Assembly (NCBI RefSeq): GCF_002943565.1
Contig: NZ_PJCH01000003.1
Span: forward strand, 70,001 to 134,000
Origin: Hyphococcus luteus
GTDB lineage: Bacteria > Pseudomonadota > Alphaproteobacteria > Caulobacterales > Parvularculaceae
Reading direction: 5' to 3'
Length of the DNA stretch: 64,000 bases
The translations under genes were made by a program, and so were the position numbers. Positions 1 through 7,807 of this stretch are shown here, piece by piece (within the stretch, counting starts at the first letter, position 1; the number at the start of each line of letters is the position of its first letter). Below the pieces are notes generated by a model. It was not told where the DNA came from, did no database searches, and saw only the letters and a program-made list of their open reading frames with translations.

Positions 1-1
1 C

Positions 2-784
2 CTCGCCGGCACCTCGGTCGGGGCCCTGGTCGGCGGCTTCTGGCTCGCCGGCAAGCTCGACGCGCTTGAAGACTGGGCCCTGGGCCTCTCCCCCACCCGC
101 ATGCTGTCCTATGTGGACGTCGTTTTGAACGGCGCCGGGCTCATGGGCGGCAAGCGCCTTGAGCGGGCGATGATGAAATACCTTCCCCCTACGGATATAA
201 AAGATCTGCCCCATGACTATGTGGCGGTGACGGCCGAGCTCGCCACCGGCCATGAAGTCTGGCTGCGCAACGGCGACCTCGCCGACGCCATGCAGGCGGC
301 TTACGCGCTGCCGGGCGTTTTTCCGCCGCGCGCCGTCGAGGGGCGCTGGCTGATCGACGGCGCCCTCGTCAATCCCCTGCCCGTTTCCGCCTGCCGCGCG
401 CTTGGCGCGCGCGTGGTCATCGCCGTCGGTCTTCATGCGGACGCTTTCAATCTCGGCGTCGCGCAGCGCCGCGCCCGCTTCGGCGAAATGCATCCGGACA
501 TCGCATCGGGAAAAGGCGCGAAAGCGGGATTGGGGCGCTTGTTTCAGGGAACTGCGAGTGCGCCCGGCGTCGGCTCCGTGATGCTCGCCTCATTCAACAT
601 TCTGATGGACCGCGTCACGCGCTCGCGCCTCGCCGGCGATCCGCCGGACGTCCTCGTGACCCCGCAAGTGGGGCATATTTCGCTTCTGGAATTCGACAAG
701 GCTGAGGAACTGATCGCGCTCGGGCGCAAGGCGGTCGACGACGTGCGCCCGCAAATCGACAGCGCGCTGGACTTTCTGGGCTAG
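2..784 (+). CDS. Patatin-like phospholipase (RssA-like), 5' end cut by window
   Basis: Patatin-family serine lipase that would hydrolyse acyl chains from lipids using a Ser-Asp dyad. The reading frame is open from base 2, so the N-terminus (glycine-rich oxyanion motif, perhaps 40 residues) lies outside the window. The nucleophile elbow G-T-S-V-G is at visible residues 3-7. The dyad partner is the D of 'LIDGALVNP' at about visible residue 119, the usual D-G-[GA] motif. The protein ends at a TAG 17 nt before the convergent CBS gene. The short length and lack of extra domains fit the bacterial RssA/YlbK group. The substrate cannot be told. Confidence 0.85.
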   Translation, partial: LAGTSVGALVGGFWLAGKLDALEDWALGLSPTRMLSYVDVVLNGAGLMGGKRLERAMMKYLPPTDIKDLPHDYVAVTAELATGHEVWLRNGDLADAMQAAYALPGVFPPRAVEGRWLIDGALVNPLPVSACRALGARVVIAVGLHADAFNLGVAQRRARFGEMHPDIASGKGAKAGLGRLFQGTASAPGVGSVMLASFNILMDRVTRSRLAGDPPDVLVTPQVGHISLLEFDKAEELIALGRKAVDDVRPQIDSALDFLG

Positions 785-801
785 GCCGGACGGCTCCGGT
801 T

Positions 802-1230
802 CTAGCCTGCGATATATTCCTTCAGGGCCGCCGCTTCCTGTTCGGCCTCTTCGATCTTGCGCTTGACGACATCGCCGATGGAGACGACGCCGACGACATG
901 CCCGCCATTGGTGACCGGCAAATGGCGTACGCGCCGCTCCGTCATCATCGTCATCAGTTCGTCTACGGATGTTTCCGCTTCGCAGGTGTGAAGATCTTCG
1001 GTCATGCACTCGCTGACGCGCATGGTCATCGCATTGGCGCCATGTTTTCCGAGACGACGCACCACGTCCCGCTCCGACAGGATGCCGACAACGCCGCCAT
1101 CGCCGTCGCGCACGACGACCGCCCCGATATTCTTGTCATTGAGAACGCCCACCGCTTCGGCGATGCTGTCATCAGGCCGGACAGCGAAGATATCCGTTCC
1201 TTTGAGCCGAAGGATCTGTTCGACTTTCAT
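802..1230 (-). CDS. Two-CBS-domain protein
   Basis: A 142-residue protein made almost entirely of a CBS pair, at about residues 8-65 and 75-130. Each has the expected pattern, for example 'GVLNDKNIGAVVV' with 'GILSERDVVR', then 'MMTERRVRHLPV' with 'GVVSIGDVV'. Such pairs bind adenosyl ligands (AMP, ATP, NAD or SAM) and sense energy or redox state. The C-terminal tail is charged and helical. The ATG is preceded by a perfect AGGAGG about 6 nt upstream, which fixes the start. No catalytic domain is attached, so its partner is unknown. Confidence 0.9.
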   Translation of the reverse strand: MKVEQILRLKGTDIFAVRPDDSIAEAVGVLNDKNIGAVVVRDGDGGVVGILSERDVVRRLGKHGANAMTMRVSECMTEDLHTCEAETSVDELMTMMTERRVRHLPVTNGGHVVGVVSIGDVVKRKIEEAEQEAAALKEYIAG

Positions 1231-1315
1231 ACCAAGCCTCCTTCCCTCGCATTGGGATAATCATGCCTGTCGCGGCCCCGATGGGCAAGATGCGCGCGCA
1301 AGCGGGAAAGCCCGG

Positions 1316-1341
1316 AAAACCGCGCCCAAAGCGCGGGTTTT
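1316..1341 (-). terminator. Probable terminator of the rhomboid gene
   Basis: Read on the minus strand, a GC-rich stem (CCCGCGC with GCGCGG, one base bulged) around a TTTGG loop is followed by TTTT, 34 nt past the rhomboid stop. The flanking A and T runs make it roughly symmetrical, so it could act in both directions. Confidence 0.45.
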
Positions 1342-1374
1342 ATTTCGCAATTGCGGAAATTCCAGGCGCCGGCG

Positions 1375-2100
1375 TCAGCGCGCGGCGGCGCCGGCGAGCC
1401 GCTCGAACAGAGGATAGGCGAAAACCCCGAAAACATAACCGCCCACATGCGCCTGCCAGGCGCTGGCGCTGCCGAAAAGCTTATGACTGAGCGGCGAGGT
1501 GTCGAGGTAAATGCTCGCGATGATGAGCACCGCCGATGTTAAAACGAGAATGACGAAATTGAGCGCGTCGCCGGCGAGCCCGCCCCCTTCGCCCGTGCGC
1601 GTCACGAACAGCCAGGCGCAGGCGCCGGCGAGCCCCGCTGCGCCGCCCGAGGCGCCGATCATCGGCTGATAGGCGTCGGGTCTGGCGAGAACGAAGGCCG
1701 CGCCGGCGGCCATGCCCGAAATCATGAAAAAGGCGATAAACGCCGCCGCCGCATCGCTTTTGCGGGCCGCCGCGCGCGCTTCCATTTCGCGGTAAACGAC
1801 CGCGCCCAAAGCGAGGATCGCGGCCAGATTGATGAGAAGATGGGCGGCGTTCACATGAAAAAACATGTAGCCGAGAAACGCCCGCGCCGCGCTTGCGACG
1901 TCGCCCCGTTCGAGCGCCATAAGGACGGGCCGCGGCGAAAGTTCGAACAAACGCCAAACCTGGCCAACAAGCCGCGCCGGAGCGAACGCGAGCGCCGCAT
2001 GCAAAGCCGCCATGAGCGCGCAAAGCCCGGCGATCGCATTGGGCGGATCGATGATCATGGCGAGCAGGCTGCGCTGGTCGTCGTCCTCGGGGCTGGTCAT
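1375..2100 (-). CDS. Rhomboid family intramembrane serine protease
   Basis: Six-helix rhomboid protease of 241 residues that would cleave transmembrane substrates inside the inner membrane. The serine is in 'GASGG' (Ser151) and the partner His218 is in 'AHVGGY', giving the Ser-His dyad. The HxxxN element 'AHLLIN' (His87, Asn91) in the second helix completes the family signature. Hydrophobic segments lie at about residues 20-40, 75-100, 118-138, 150-165, 180-198 and 213-232. It stands alone: the PilZ gene upstream is divergent, with a 116 nt shared upstream region. The natural substrate cannot be inferred. Confidence 0.9.
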   Translation of the reverse strand: MTSPEDDDQRSLLAMIIDPPNAIAGLCALMAALHAALAFAPARLVGQVWRLFELSPRPVLMALERGDVASAARAFLGYMFFHVNAAHLLINLAAILALGAVVYREMEARAAARKSDAAAAFIAFFMISGMAAGAAFVLARPDAYQPMIGASGGAAGLAGACAWLFVTRTGEGGGLAGDALNFVILVLTSAVLIIASIYLDTSPLSHKLFGSASAWQAHVGGYVFGVFAYPLFERLAGAAAR

Positions 2101-2216
2101 TCCGTGCTCGCAAAAATTGGTAAAAATGATTAACGAAGGGGGCCTTCCAGGGCAAACCTTTGTTCACCAAAGCGTTCTAGTGTCCTAATCAAACACAACA
2201 GGGCGATTAGACGATC

Positions 2217-2912
2217 ATGGGTGACTCCAAGCCGGAAAACCAGCCCGGTCCGATGGACGGAGAGGACCTCGCAAATCTCGTTAACGAGCGGCGCAAACAT
2301 CACCGCGTGGATTTGCCCTTGCGCGCGCGCTATCTGACCGAAGCCGGCGAAGAGCAGACAGGCGTCGTTTTAAACATTTCCGCCGGGGGCGCCATGGTGC
2401 GGGCGAAATTTCCGCCGGCCTTCGGCCAGAACGTCGTTCTTTACATCGACCAGGTGGGGCGCATCGAAGGCAAAGTCGTGCGCTCCGGCAATAACTGCTT
2501 CGCCGTCAGCTATCCCAAGCGCCGTAAAAAGCAGGCGAAAATCGCCGACGACCTGACATCGATCCTCAACAATCGCCGCCGCGGCGCCGACCGGCGCCAG
2601 AACCCGCGCATTCGCCACGACACGCCGGCGAGCGTCCATCTTGAAGACGGACGCGAGCTGGAATGTTCCATTCTGGACATTTCGCTGACCGGCGCGTCGA
2701 TCGAAGTCAGCCCCCGCCCGCCCTTGGGCACGCATCTCATTTTGGGACGCATGACCGCCAAGGTTGTGCGCCGTCATGAAAAAGGCGTCGGAATTGTATT
2801 TACCGGCGGCGCCGAGCGCATGGACGAAGTCGTCGAAAAGACCGCATCTGAGGAGCCTTTTGCTCCATCTGGCCCGGGATTTGCTCAACCCTTCGGCAAG
2901 AAAGGCTTTTAG
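2217..2912 (+). CDS. Tandem PilZ-domain protein
   Basis: A 231-residue soluble protein with two PilZ domains, about residues 24-103 and 117-205. PilZ domains bind cyclic di-GMP. The first keeps an RxxxR (Arg26-Arg30) and 'NISAGG' (53-58, N in place of the usual D). The second keeps RxxxR (Arg127-Arg131) and 'DISLTG' (154-159), a full D/NxSxxG motif. Both could therefore bind ligand. The C-terminus (from about 206) is Pro/Gly-rich and probably disordered. It begins with ATG; no strong Shine-Dalgarno is close. The next gene follows after 47 nt, so the two may be cotranscribed, and a c-di-GMP link for the pair is an inference. Confidence 0.88.
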   Translation: MGDSKPENQPGPMDGEDLANLVNERRKHHRVDLPLRARYLTEAGEEQTGVVLNISAGGAMVRAKFPPAFGQNVVLYIDQVGRIEGKVVRSGNNCFAVSYPKRRKKQAKIADDLTSILNNRRRGADRRQNPRIRHDTPASVHLEDGRELECSILDISLTGASIEVSPRPPLGTHLILGRMTAKVVRRHEKGVGIVFTGGAERMDEVVEKTASEEPFAPSGPGFAQPFGKKGF

Positions 2913-2944
2913 GGCCTGAAAGAAAGGCGTTCGCGCCTAAAAGC
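2905..2944 (+). promoter_or_regulatory. Two mutually exclusive hairpins between PilZ and GYF_2 genes
   Basis: GCTTTTAGG (2905-2913) is perfectly complementary to CCTAAAAGC (2936-2944). Inside, AGGCG-TTCG-CGCCT (2925-2938) forms a very stable tetraloop hairpin that uses the same right-hand bases. Only one can form at a time. It starts within the stop region of the PilZ gene and ends 15 nt before the next ATG, so it could tune readthrough or initiation. There is no T-tract, so it is not a simple terminator. Confidence 0.4.
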
Positions 2945-2959
2945 AGATGAGGTCAGCCG

Positions 2960-3613
2960 ATGCTCGCAGCAGAAAACTGGTGCGTTAAGGTTCAAGATAA
3001 GGTCTACGGGCCTTACACGACCCAAGAGATGCGCAATTTCGCCCTGCAAGGGCGTCTCGCCCGCTGGTCGCTTGTTGCGCCGGCCGGCGGACAATCCTGG
3101 CGTGAAGCGCGCAGCGAACTCGTCTTCGCCAATATCTTCTCCACCCCGGCCCAGGCAAATGACACGTCGCCGGTTTCGTCCGATCGCGCCTTCGGCAAGC
3201 GCATCGACTGCGACAGCATCGTCAACGAAAACGCGCCTAAAGATCAGCTTACAGACTATGTGCCGGCCAAGACGGTTAAGGCCAAGCGCGCGGCGCGGGC
3301 CGACCACAACGGCGTTTCGGAAACCGGCGCGGCGAACTTTATTGTCATTTTCGACGTCGTCAGCGCCGCGGCGAGCCGCGTCGAGGCGGCGATGCTGGGC
3401 CTCGGCCCCGCTTTCCGCATCGCCGACAATGTCTGGCATGTGACCTGCGAATTGACCGCGGTTGGCGTGCGCAATGCGATCACGCCGTATTTACGCGGCA
3501 GTGAATCGATTTTCGTCGTCGACGCGACACGCGGGCGCAGTTCCTGGGCCAATTACGCGCCGGAGCCGAACGCGAAAATCACCGCGGCCCATTTCAAATC
3601 CAAGCAGGCCTGA
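2960..3613 (+). CDS. GYF_2 domain joined to a SinR/Cas2-like domain
   Basis: A 217-residue protein with two recognisable parts. Residues 1-55 look like a GYF_2 (DUF4339) domain: 'WCVKVQDKVYGPYTTQEM', then 'GRLARWSLVAPAGG' and a Trp, a proline-rich-peptide-binding fold. A charged linker follows. Residues 118-200 begin with a strand 'FIVIFDVV', then 'LGPAFRIADNVWHV', 'VRNAITPYL' and 'SIFVVDATRG' followed by a Trp. By eye this is the SinR-like/Cas2-like ferredoxin-fold pattern. Cas2 itself is normally a small stand-alone protein, and there is no CRISPR array nearby. Function is unknown; an interaction or scaffold role next to the PilZ protein is an inference. Confidence 0.6.
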   Translation: MLAAENWCVKVQDKVYGPYTTQEMRNFALQGRLARWSLVAPAGGQSWREARSELVFANIFSTPAQANDTSPVSSDRAFGKRIDCDSIVNENAPKDQLTDYVPAKTVKAKRAARADHNGVSETGAANFIVIFDVVSAAASRVEAAMLGLGPAFRIADNVWHVTCELTAVGVRNAITPYLRGSESIFVVDATRGRSSWANYAPEPNAKITAAHFKSKQA

Positions 3614-3904
3614 CCGCGGGTCGATCCGCCTCATTCGTTAACATCTAAGAATTTTTTCTGACGCCGGAAAAAGCCTTCGGCGCGCGCCCGAAAACGCGTT
3701 ATAGTGAATTCGGCGACTGATTCGCGTAAAGCGCCTTTTAAAGGAGTGCGGGCGTCGGAATGCAATGTTGCGGTCCAGCGGGAAGCGGAAAAAGCGCGGC
3801 GAGCGCCCTGTCCCTTTCACGCAGCGTTTGCAAGCCCGCAGTCTTGAAAAAATCCGCTTTCCCCTTCAGCGCCGTTTTTTTCCTCAAGTTATTTGGAGGC
3901 GTAG
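3614..3904. other. Intergenic region before the PhoH-type gene
   Basis: 291 nt. It holds an AAGGAG at 3741-3746 with an ATG 13 nt further on, but that frame runs into phoH in the wrong register and is not credited. A proper ribosome site, GGAGG, sits 8 nt before the PhoH-type ATG. No convincing promoter or RNA was seen. Confidence 0.4.
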
Positions 3905-4678
3905 ATGGCCAAACGCACGGCGCGCCGCGCGGCGCGGCGCATGCAAGAACTTGCGCATTACGGTGAAGATTCGAATGTCCGGCGGCTTTTTGACGAGCCG
4001 AAATGGTCTCCCCTCGACGATCAGAAATACGCCCGGACGGACGAACCCCAGCAGAAATACCGCAAGAACATCCGTGCACAGAATGAATCCCAGCAAAAGA
4101 TGCTGGACGCCATCGACGAGGTCCCGCTCGTCTTCGCCTGCGGCGCGGCGGGCACCGGCAAAACCTATCTCGCCATCGCCAAGGCCGTCGAAGCGCTCGA
4201 TTCCGGCGCGGTGCGGCGCATCATCCTTTCGCGCCCCGCCGTCGAAGCGGGCGAAAGCCTCGGCTTCCTGCCAGGCGCAATGGAAGAAAAGCTCTCGCCT
4301 TACCTGCGCCCGCTTTACGACGCGCTTTGCGACCGCCTTTCCTCGAAGCGTTTGAAAGCGCTGATGGCCGAGGGCGTCATCGAGATCGCGCCTATCGCCT
4401 ATATGCGCGGACGCACCTTGAACAACGCCTATATCGTCATCGACGAGGCGCAAAACTGCACTTACGGCCAGCTGAAAATGCTTTTGACCCGGCTCGGCTG
4501 GAACTCCTCCATGGTGGTCACCGGCGACCCCGCCCAGTCGGACCTCCTGCCCGGCATGTCCGGCCTTGCGGATGTGACGGCCAAGCTCGAAGCGCTCGGG
4601 AATGTACGGGCCATCCATTTCAGCCGCGAGGACGTGGTGCGCCACCCGCTGGTGGCGGAAATGATCGACGCCCTTTGA
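3905..4678 (+). CDS. PhoH-family ATPase
   Basis: P-loop NTPase of the PhoH family (257 residues), related to helicase-like ATPases of RNA metabolism. Walker A is 'GAAGTGKT' at 80-87 and Walker B 'VIDEAQ' at 178-183. The third conserved element, 'TRLGWNSSMVVTGDP', follows with the sensor G-D. The first 60 residues are Arg/Lys-rich and lack the KH-like extension of the PhoH usually found next to ybeY, so this is a short, separate paralogue type. The start is set by a GGAGG 8 nt upstream. It stands alone; its RNA or phosphate-related role is not shown by context. Confidence 0.88.
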   Translation: MAKRTARRAARRMQELAHYGEDSNVRRLFDEPKWSPLDDQKYARTDEPQQKYRKNIRAQNESQQKMLDAIDEVPLVFACGAAGTGKTYLAIAKAVEALDSGAVRRIILSRPAVEAGESLGFLPGAMEEKLSPYLRPLYDALCDRLSSKRLKALMAEGVIEIAPIAYMRGRTLNNAYIVIDEAQNCTYGQLKMLLTRLGWNSSMVVTGDPAQSDLLPGMSGLADVTAKLEALGNVRAIHFSREDVVRHPLVAEMIDAL

Positions 4679-4802
4679 TTTCAGGACCTTGCCCATAACC
4701 TCGCCAAGGGCGGCCGCTCAAGGCCCCGGCCGGGATTTTACTCCCCGGCCGCCCATGGTAAGGACGACGTCCCGCTTTTGACGCATATTAAGGGACGGAA
4801 AA

Positions 4803-5567
4803 ATGAGCAACGGCGGCTACGGGTTCGGCGGCGAAGAGGTCAAACAGGAATCGAGCTGGCGCTATCCGCTCGGCATCTTCATGGCGACGCTCGTCCTGTG
4901 CGCCATTTTTCTCTATTATTATGTGGGTCCCAGCGTTGAGGACTTTTCCGGCAACACGCCGAGCCCCGCCATCACCGAAGAGCCGGTGCGGGTCGAGATC
5001 GGCGGCGTCGTTTTCTCCCCCGCCGCGAATTACACGGTCTATCCCCGCGCCCGGCGCGGCGGCGCCCGCGACGAGGTGGTGCTTTACGCCCTGTGGCCGA
5101 CCATGAACGGCTACACTCCCGCCCAGCGCCGGGAGTTCATCGAAAACGCGCCCGACACGCGCCGCATCGACATCGTCATTTCGAAACGCTCCTCGGCCTT
5201 CGCCGAAGCCGAACGCTTCGAGCGGCTTTATCTGCCCCAGACGGTGGATGCGCGCGGCGTCAGGACGCCTTACCAACTGACCAAATTCACCTTCAAGGAC
5301 CAGCGCTCCAACGTGCCCACCAACGGCTATGCGGACACCGAGCTTTTCGTCGGCCCCGATGAGAGCGGCGCCACGGCGGCGATCTTCTGTTTCAAGGAAA
5401 AGGAAGACATCCAGAGTCCCGAATGCTGGCGCGAATATGAATATGGCGACACCATCGAAGTGAGCTACCGCTTCAAGCGGCCTTACCTGCCGGAATGGAA
5501 ATCCCTCGACGAAGCGGTGCGCAATTTCGTCGCCGGCCTCGACCGCTCACACCTTGCGGGCGAGTGA
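4803..5567 (+). CDS. Membrane-anchored protein, unknown function
   Basis: Not recognised. A 254-residue protein with a short cytoplasmic N-terminus, one transmembrane helix at about residues 20-40 ('YPLGIFMATLVLCAIFLYYY') and a long exported domain. That domain carries several charged strands and two cysteines near residues 199 and 209 that could pair in the periplasm. The leader 'MSNGGYGFGGEE' is glycine-rich. The ATG follows 'GGGACGGAAAA', an acceptable ribosome site. Its TGA forms the palindrome TGATCA with the stop of the convergent membrane gene. No family can be given. Confidence 0.75.
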   Translation: MSNGGYGFGGEEVKQESSWRYPLGIFMATLVLCAIFLYYYVGPSVEDFSGNTPSPAITEEPVRVEIGGVVFSPAANYTVYPRARRGGARDEVVLYALWPTMNGYTPAQRREFIENAPDTRRIDIVISKRSSAFAEAERFERLYLPQTVDARGVRTPYQLTKFTFKDQRSNVPTNGYADTELFVGPDESGATAAIFCFKEKEDIQSPECWREYEYGDTIEVSYRFKRPYLPEWKSLDEAVRNFVAGLDRSHLAGE

Positions 5568-6992
5568 TCAGTAGCGCTGGAACTGCGCGCTCAAGGCGAC
5601 CATGAAAAACGGCGCGAGAAAAAGCCCGATCCCGGCGTGGATAGCGAAATAGGCCGCAGCGCCGACGCCGCCTTCCCATGAAAACGCATAAGCGCACGCG
5701 ACCGTCGCCGCGCCGCCCGCCCCATAGGCGATGGCGAAACGGCGCAAGCCGTCGGACATGGCGTTCTGGGCGACGTCGCGGGCGTTGCGCCAGATATCGC
5801 TGGCGTTGCGCCAGCTCACCGTCAATTGCGACAGCGCGATCGCCGACAGCGCGAGCCCCGCAAAGCGTTCCGCCGCCGCCGGCGCCGTCATCGCGAAGAC
5901 GGCGTAAATGTAATGGGTGAAGACCGCGCTCAAAAACAGGATTACGACGATCAGAAGGCTGGTGCGCACCGATACGAAAGCGAGCCCCGCCGCCACGAGA
6001 ACAAAAACCAGAAAGACGGCGAGGCTCGCGCCCTCCGGCACGCCAGTCTCGAACGCCGCGACAACGGTCAGCACGCCGGCGATGGCGCTCGCCGCCAGGG
6101 CCGTCGTCGCCGGCAGGCGCTTGCGGAACGGCCGCCAGCTTTCGGCGAATCGCTGGCGGCGGCGGTTTTCGTCGACCGCCACCTGCTCGCTGGGCCGGAA
6201 AATCGAGAGCACCCCCGTGGCGATGGTCAGCGCCGCCGCCGCCGCGATCAGGGCCGCGGCCCCTGCCGCGGCGAGGAGACGCCAGTCGACGGCGCCGAAA
6301 TTCGCCTGGAAGGTGACGACGCTCATATAAGCGAGCGCGGCGAGCACGCTGAACGCCGCCGGCGCGACCGCCCCGTGGCCCGCCGCCGCCGCAGCGTCTT
6401 TCGGCGCAAGGCCGCGGGCGAAATGCTGCGCGAAATCGGCGCCGACGCCGATCCCGACGCTGACGCCGCCCATAAGCGCAATGGCCGCCGCCGCCGCGCT
6501 GAACGGCGAGACGACGAGATTTTCAAGCGCGAAATAGCCGACGCCCCCGACGGCGCCGATCACCGCCGCGAGAGGGCCGGCCAGCCCGAGGCGCAGCGTG
6601 CTGCGCGTTAAGGGCGCGAGCGCCGCGAGAAACACGAACAGCCCCAGCCCCGCGCCGGCGGCCGCCCGCGGCGGCGCAAAATCCGACCCCCCGAGCGGCG
6701 TCGCCCCGAACGCGGCGGCCACAAGCCCAGCGCCCAGCGCGGTGATCAGCACCAGGAACAAAATGCGGAAAACAAGCTTTTGCGGCGTCAGCGCGGCCAG
6801 CGCCAGCGGCGCGCAGACAATCGCCGCCGCCGCCGCTGCAAATTTCAGAATCAGCAAGCCGCTCGCCGGATCGGCGCTGTGGCGCACGCCAAGCACGCAC
6901 AAAGCCGTGACCGCGAGCGCGAGAACGCTCGTGACCAGGAATGGACGTTCAGCCGAAAGCTTTCCGAGAAAACCCGTTGGCGCGCCCGGCAA
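5568..6992 (-). CDS. Polytopic membrane protein resembling an RND/MMPL transporter core
   Basis: A 474-residue Ala-rich protein with about twelve hydrophobic helices. Around residues 170-195, 'GIGVGADFAQHFARG' resembles TM4 of RND/MMPL exporters ('GIGVDYxIHxxxRY'), and the next 90 residues follow the TM5-TM6 spacing. The large periplasmic loops of true RND proteins are missing. A second helical block ends with 'FAIHAGIGLFLAPFFMVAL'. The first in-frame start is a TTG at 6992 with GGTGATCC before it, 10 nt after the DUF3126 stop, so the two probably share a transcript. The start is uncertain. Function is unknown; a lipid or small-molecule carrier is a guess. Confidence 0.6.
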   Translation of the reverse strand: MPGAPTGFLGKLSAERPFLVTSVLALAVTALCVLGVRHSADPASGLLILKFAAAAAAIVCAPLALAALTPQKLVFRILFLVLITALGAGLVAAAFGATPLGGSDFAPPRAAAGAGLGLFVFLAALAPLTRSTLRLGLAGPLAAVIGAVGGVGYFALENLVVSPFSAAAAAIALMGGVSVGIGVGADFAQHFARGLAPKDAAAAAGHGAVAPAAFSVLAALAYMSVVTFQANFGAVDWRLLAAAGAAALIAAAAALTIATGVLSIFRPSEQVAVDENRRRQRFAESWRPFRKRLPATTALAASAIAGVLTVVAAFETGVPEGASLAVFLVFVLVAAGLAFVSVRTSLLIVVILFLSAVFTHYIYAVFAMTAPAAAERFAGLALSAIALSQLTVSWRNASDIWRNARDVAQNAMSDGLRRFAIAYGAGGAATVACAYAFSWEGGVGAAAYFAIHAGIGLFLAPFFMVALSAQFQRY

Positions 6993-7002
6993 GGATCACC
7001 TC

Positions 7003-7227
7003 TTAGCTGGCCGGCCGCTCCGGCAGGTCTATTTCAAGAATCGCCATATTGAAGTCATAGGAGACGTCGCCGTCTTCGTCGTCCCGGAAAATGACCCCGA
7101 TGAATTCATCGCCGAGATAGACTTCCGCCGAATCGTCCTTGTTCGGGCGAGCGCGAATGGTGAGATCCGGCAGGCCGAATTTGGTCTGCAGATATTGCTG
7201 CAGGCGTGCGATTTCGATCGAGTCCAT
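7003..7227 (-). CDS. DUF3126 family protein
   Basis: A 74-residue acidic protein of the DUF3126 type, a small family typical of alphaproteobacteria. It reads 'MDSIEIARLQQYLQTKFG' at the start and ends with a strand-rich half ('AEVYLGDEFIGVIF', 'DVSYDFNMAILEI'). The ATG at 7225-7227 gives the usual length; a longer upstream reading frame is low in coding character. The family has no assigned role. It lies just upstream of the RND-like membrane gene on the same strand. Confidence 0.8.
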   Translation of the reverse strand: MDSIEIARLQQYLQTKFGLPDLTIRARPNKDDSAEVYLGDEFIGVIFRDDEDGDVSYDFNMAILEIDLPERPAS

Positions 7228-7324
7228 AACGTCTTGTCCTTTGCGTCCGCCCGTCTTAACCGTATCCGACGCGGGCGCCAACCGCCGCCGGCAAAGCCTT
7301 TTCCAGGCGCTGAGGAGCCAAGCC

Positions 7325-7804
7325 ATGCAGATTCTTCGCCAATTGCCTATCGCCCTTTTTCTCGCCCTCGCCGCCTGCGGCGGACCGGAGCCTTCAGCCT
7401 GCGACGGAGACGGCGTCTCGGCCTCGGGCGCCTGGCTGCGCGCCGCCGGCGAAGGCCAGCCCATGAGCGCCGCCTATGTCGAGCTCTGCAACGGCGCAGA
7501 CGCGCCGGACAAACTTGTCGCCGCGCACTTCGACGGCGCGAATGCGGCCGAAATCCATATAACGAGCATGGACGAAGACGGAATGGCCAGCATGGCCCCG
7601 GCGGAAGGCGGCCTCGCGCTGGCGCCTCATGAAAAAACCGCCCTCGCCCCCGGCGGGGCCCATATCATGCTGATCGGGCTTTCCGCCCCGATCGCAGCAG
7701 GCGAGGAAGCGGCGATCACCCTCGAATTCGAGAACGCCGAGCCTATGACCGTCATGTTCAAGGCGATGAGCCCGGCCGAGGCCGCCGCTCATCAAGGTCA
7801 CTAG
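7325..7804 (+). CDS. PCu(A)C copper chaperone lipoprotein
   Basis: Periplasmic Cu(I) carrier of the PCu(A)C family, which delivers copper to cytochrome oxidase. The 159-residue product starts with a lipoprotein signal ending in L-A-A-C at residues 15-18. The copper motif is visible: 'AEIHITSM', then Met pairs ('DGMASM'), then 'PGGAHIML' with the second His and Met. The core ends in 'ITLEFENAEPMTV'. The ATG has AGGAG about 8 nt upstream, which rules out the longer upstream frame. The C-terminal His is part of 'AAHQGH', possibly an extra metal ligand. No cytochrome oxidase gene is close. Confidence 0.88.
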   Translation: MQILRQLPIALFLALAACGGPEPSACDGDGVSASGAWLRAAGEGQPMSAAYVELCNGADAPDKLVAAHFDGANAAEIHITSMDEDGMASMAPAEGGLALAPHEKTALAPGGAHIMLIGLSAPIAAGEEAAITLEFENAEPMTVMFKAMSPAEAAAHQGH

Positions 7805-7807
7805 CCG

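Noticed and set aside
590-1009. A 139-residue minus-strand frame overlapping the patatin and CBS genes
   Set aside because: Arg-rich composition with no family signal; it is antisense to two well-supported genes.
2960-3613. A CRISPR-Cas interpretation of the Cas2-like fold
   Set aside because: No repeat-spacer array or other cas gene occurs in the window. SinR-like folds are also found outside CRISPR systems.
3760-3966. A 68-residue frame before phoH with AAGGAG upstream and a P-loop-like 'GPAGSGKS'
   Set aside because: It runs into the PhoH gene out of frame, the spacing to the ribosome site is long, and the P-loop resemblance is isolated with no Walker B.
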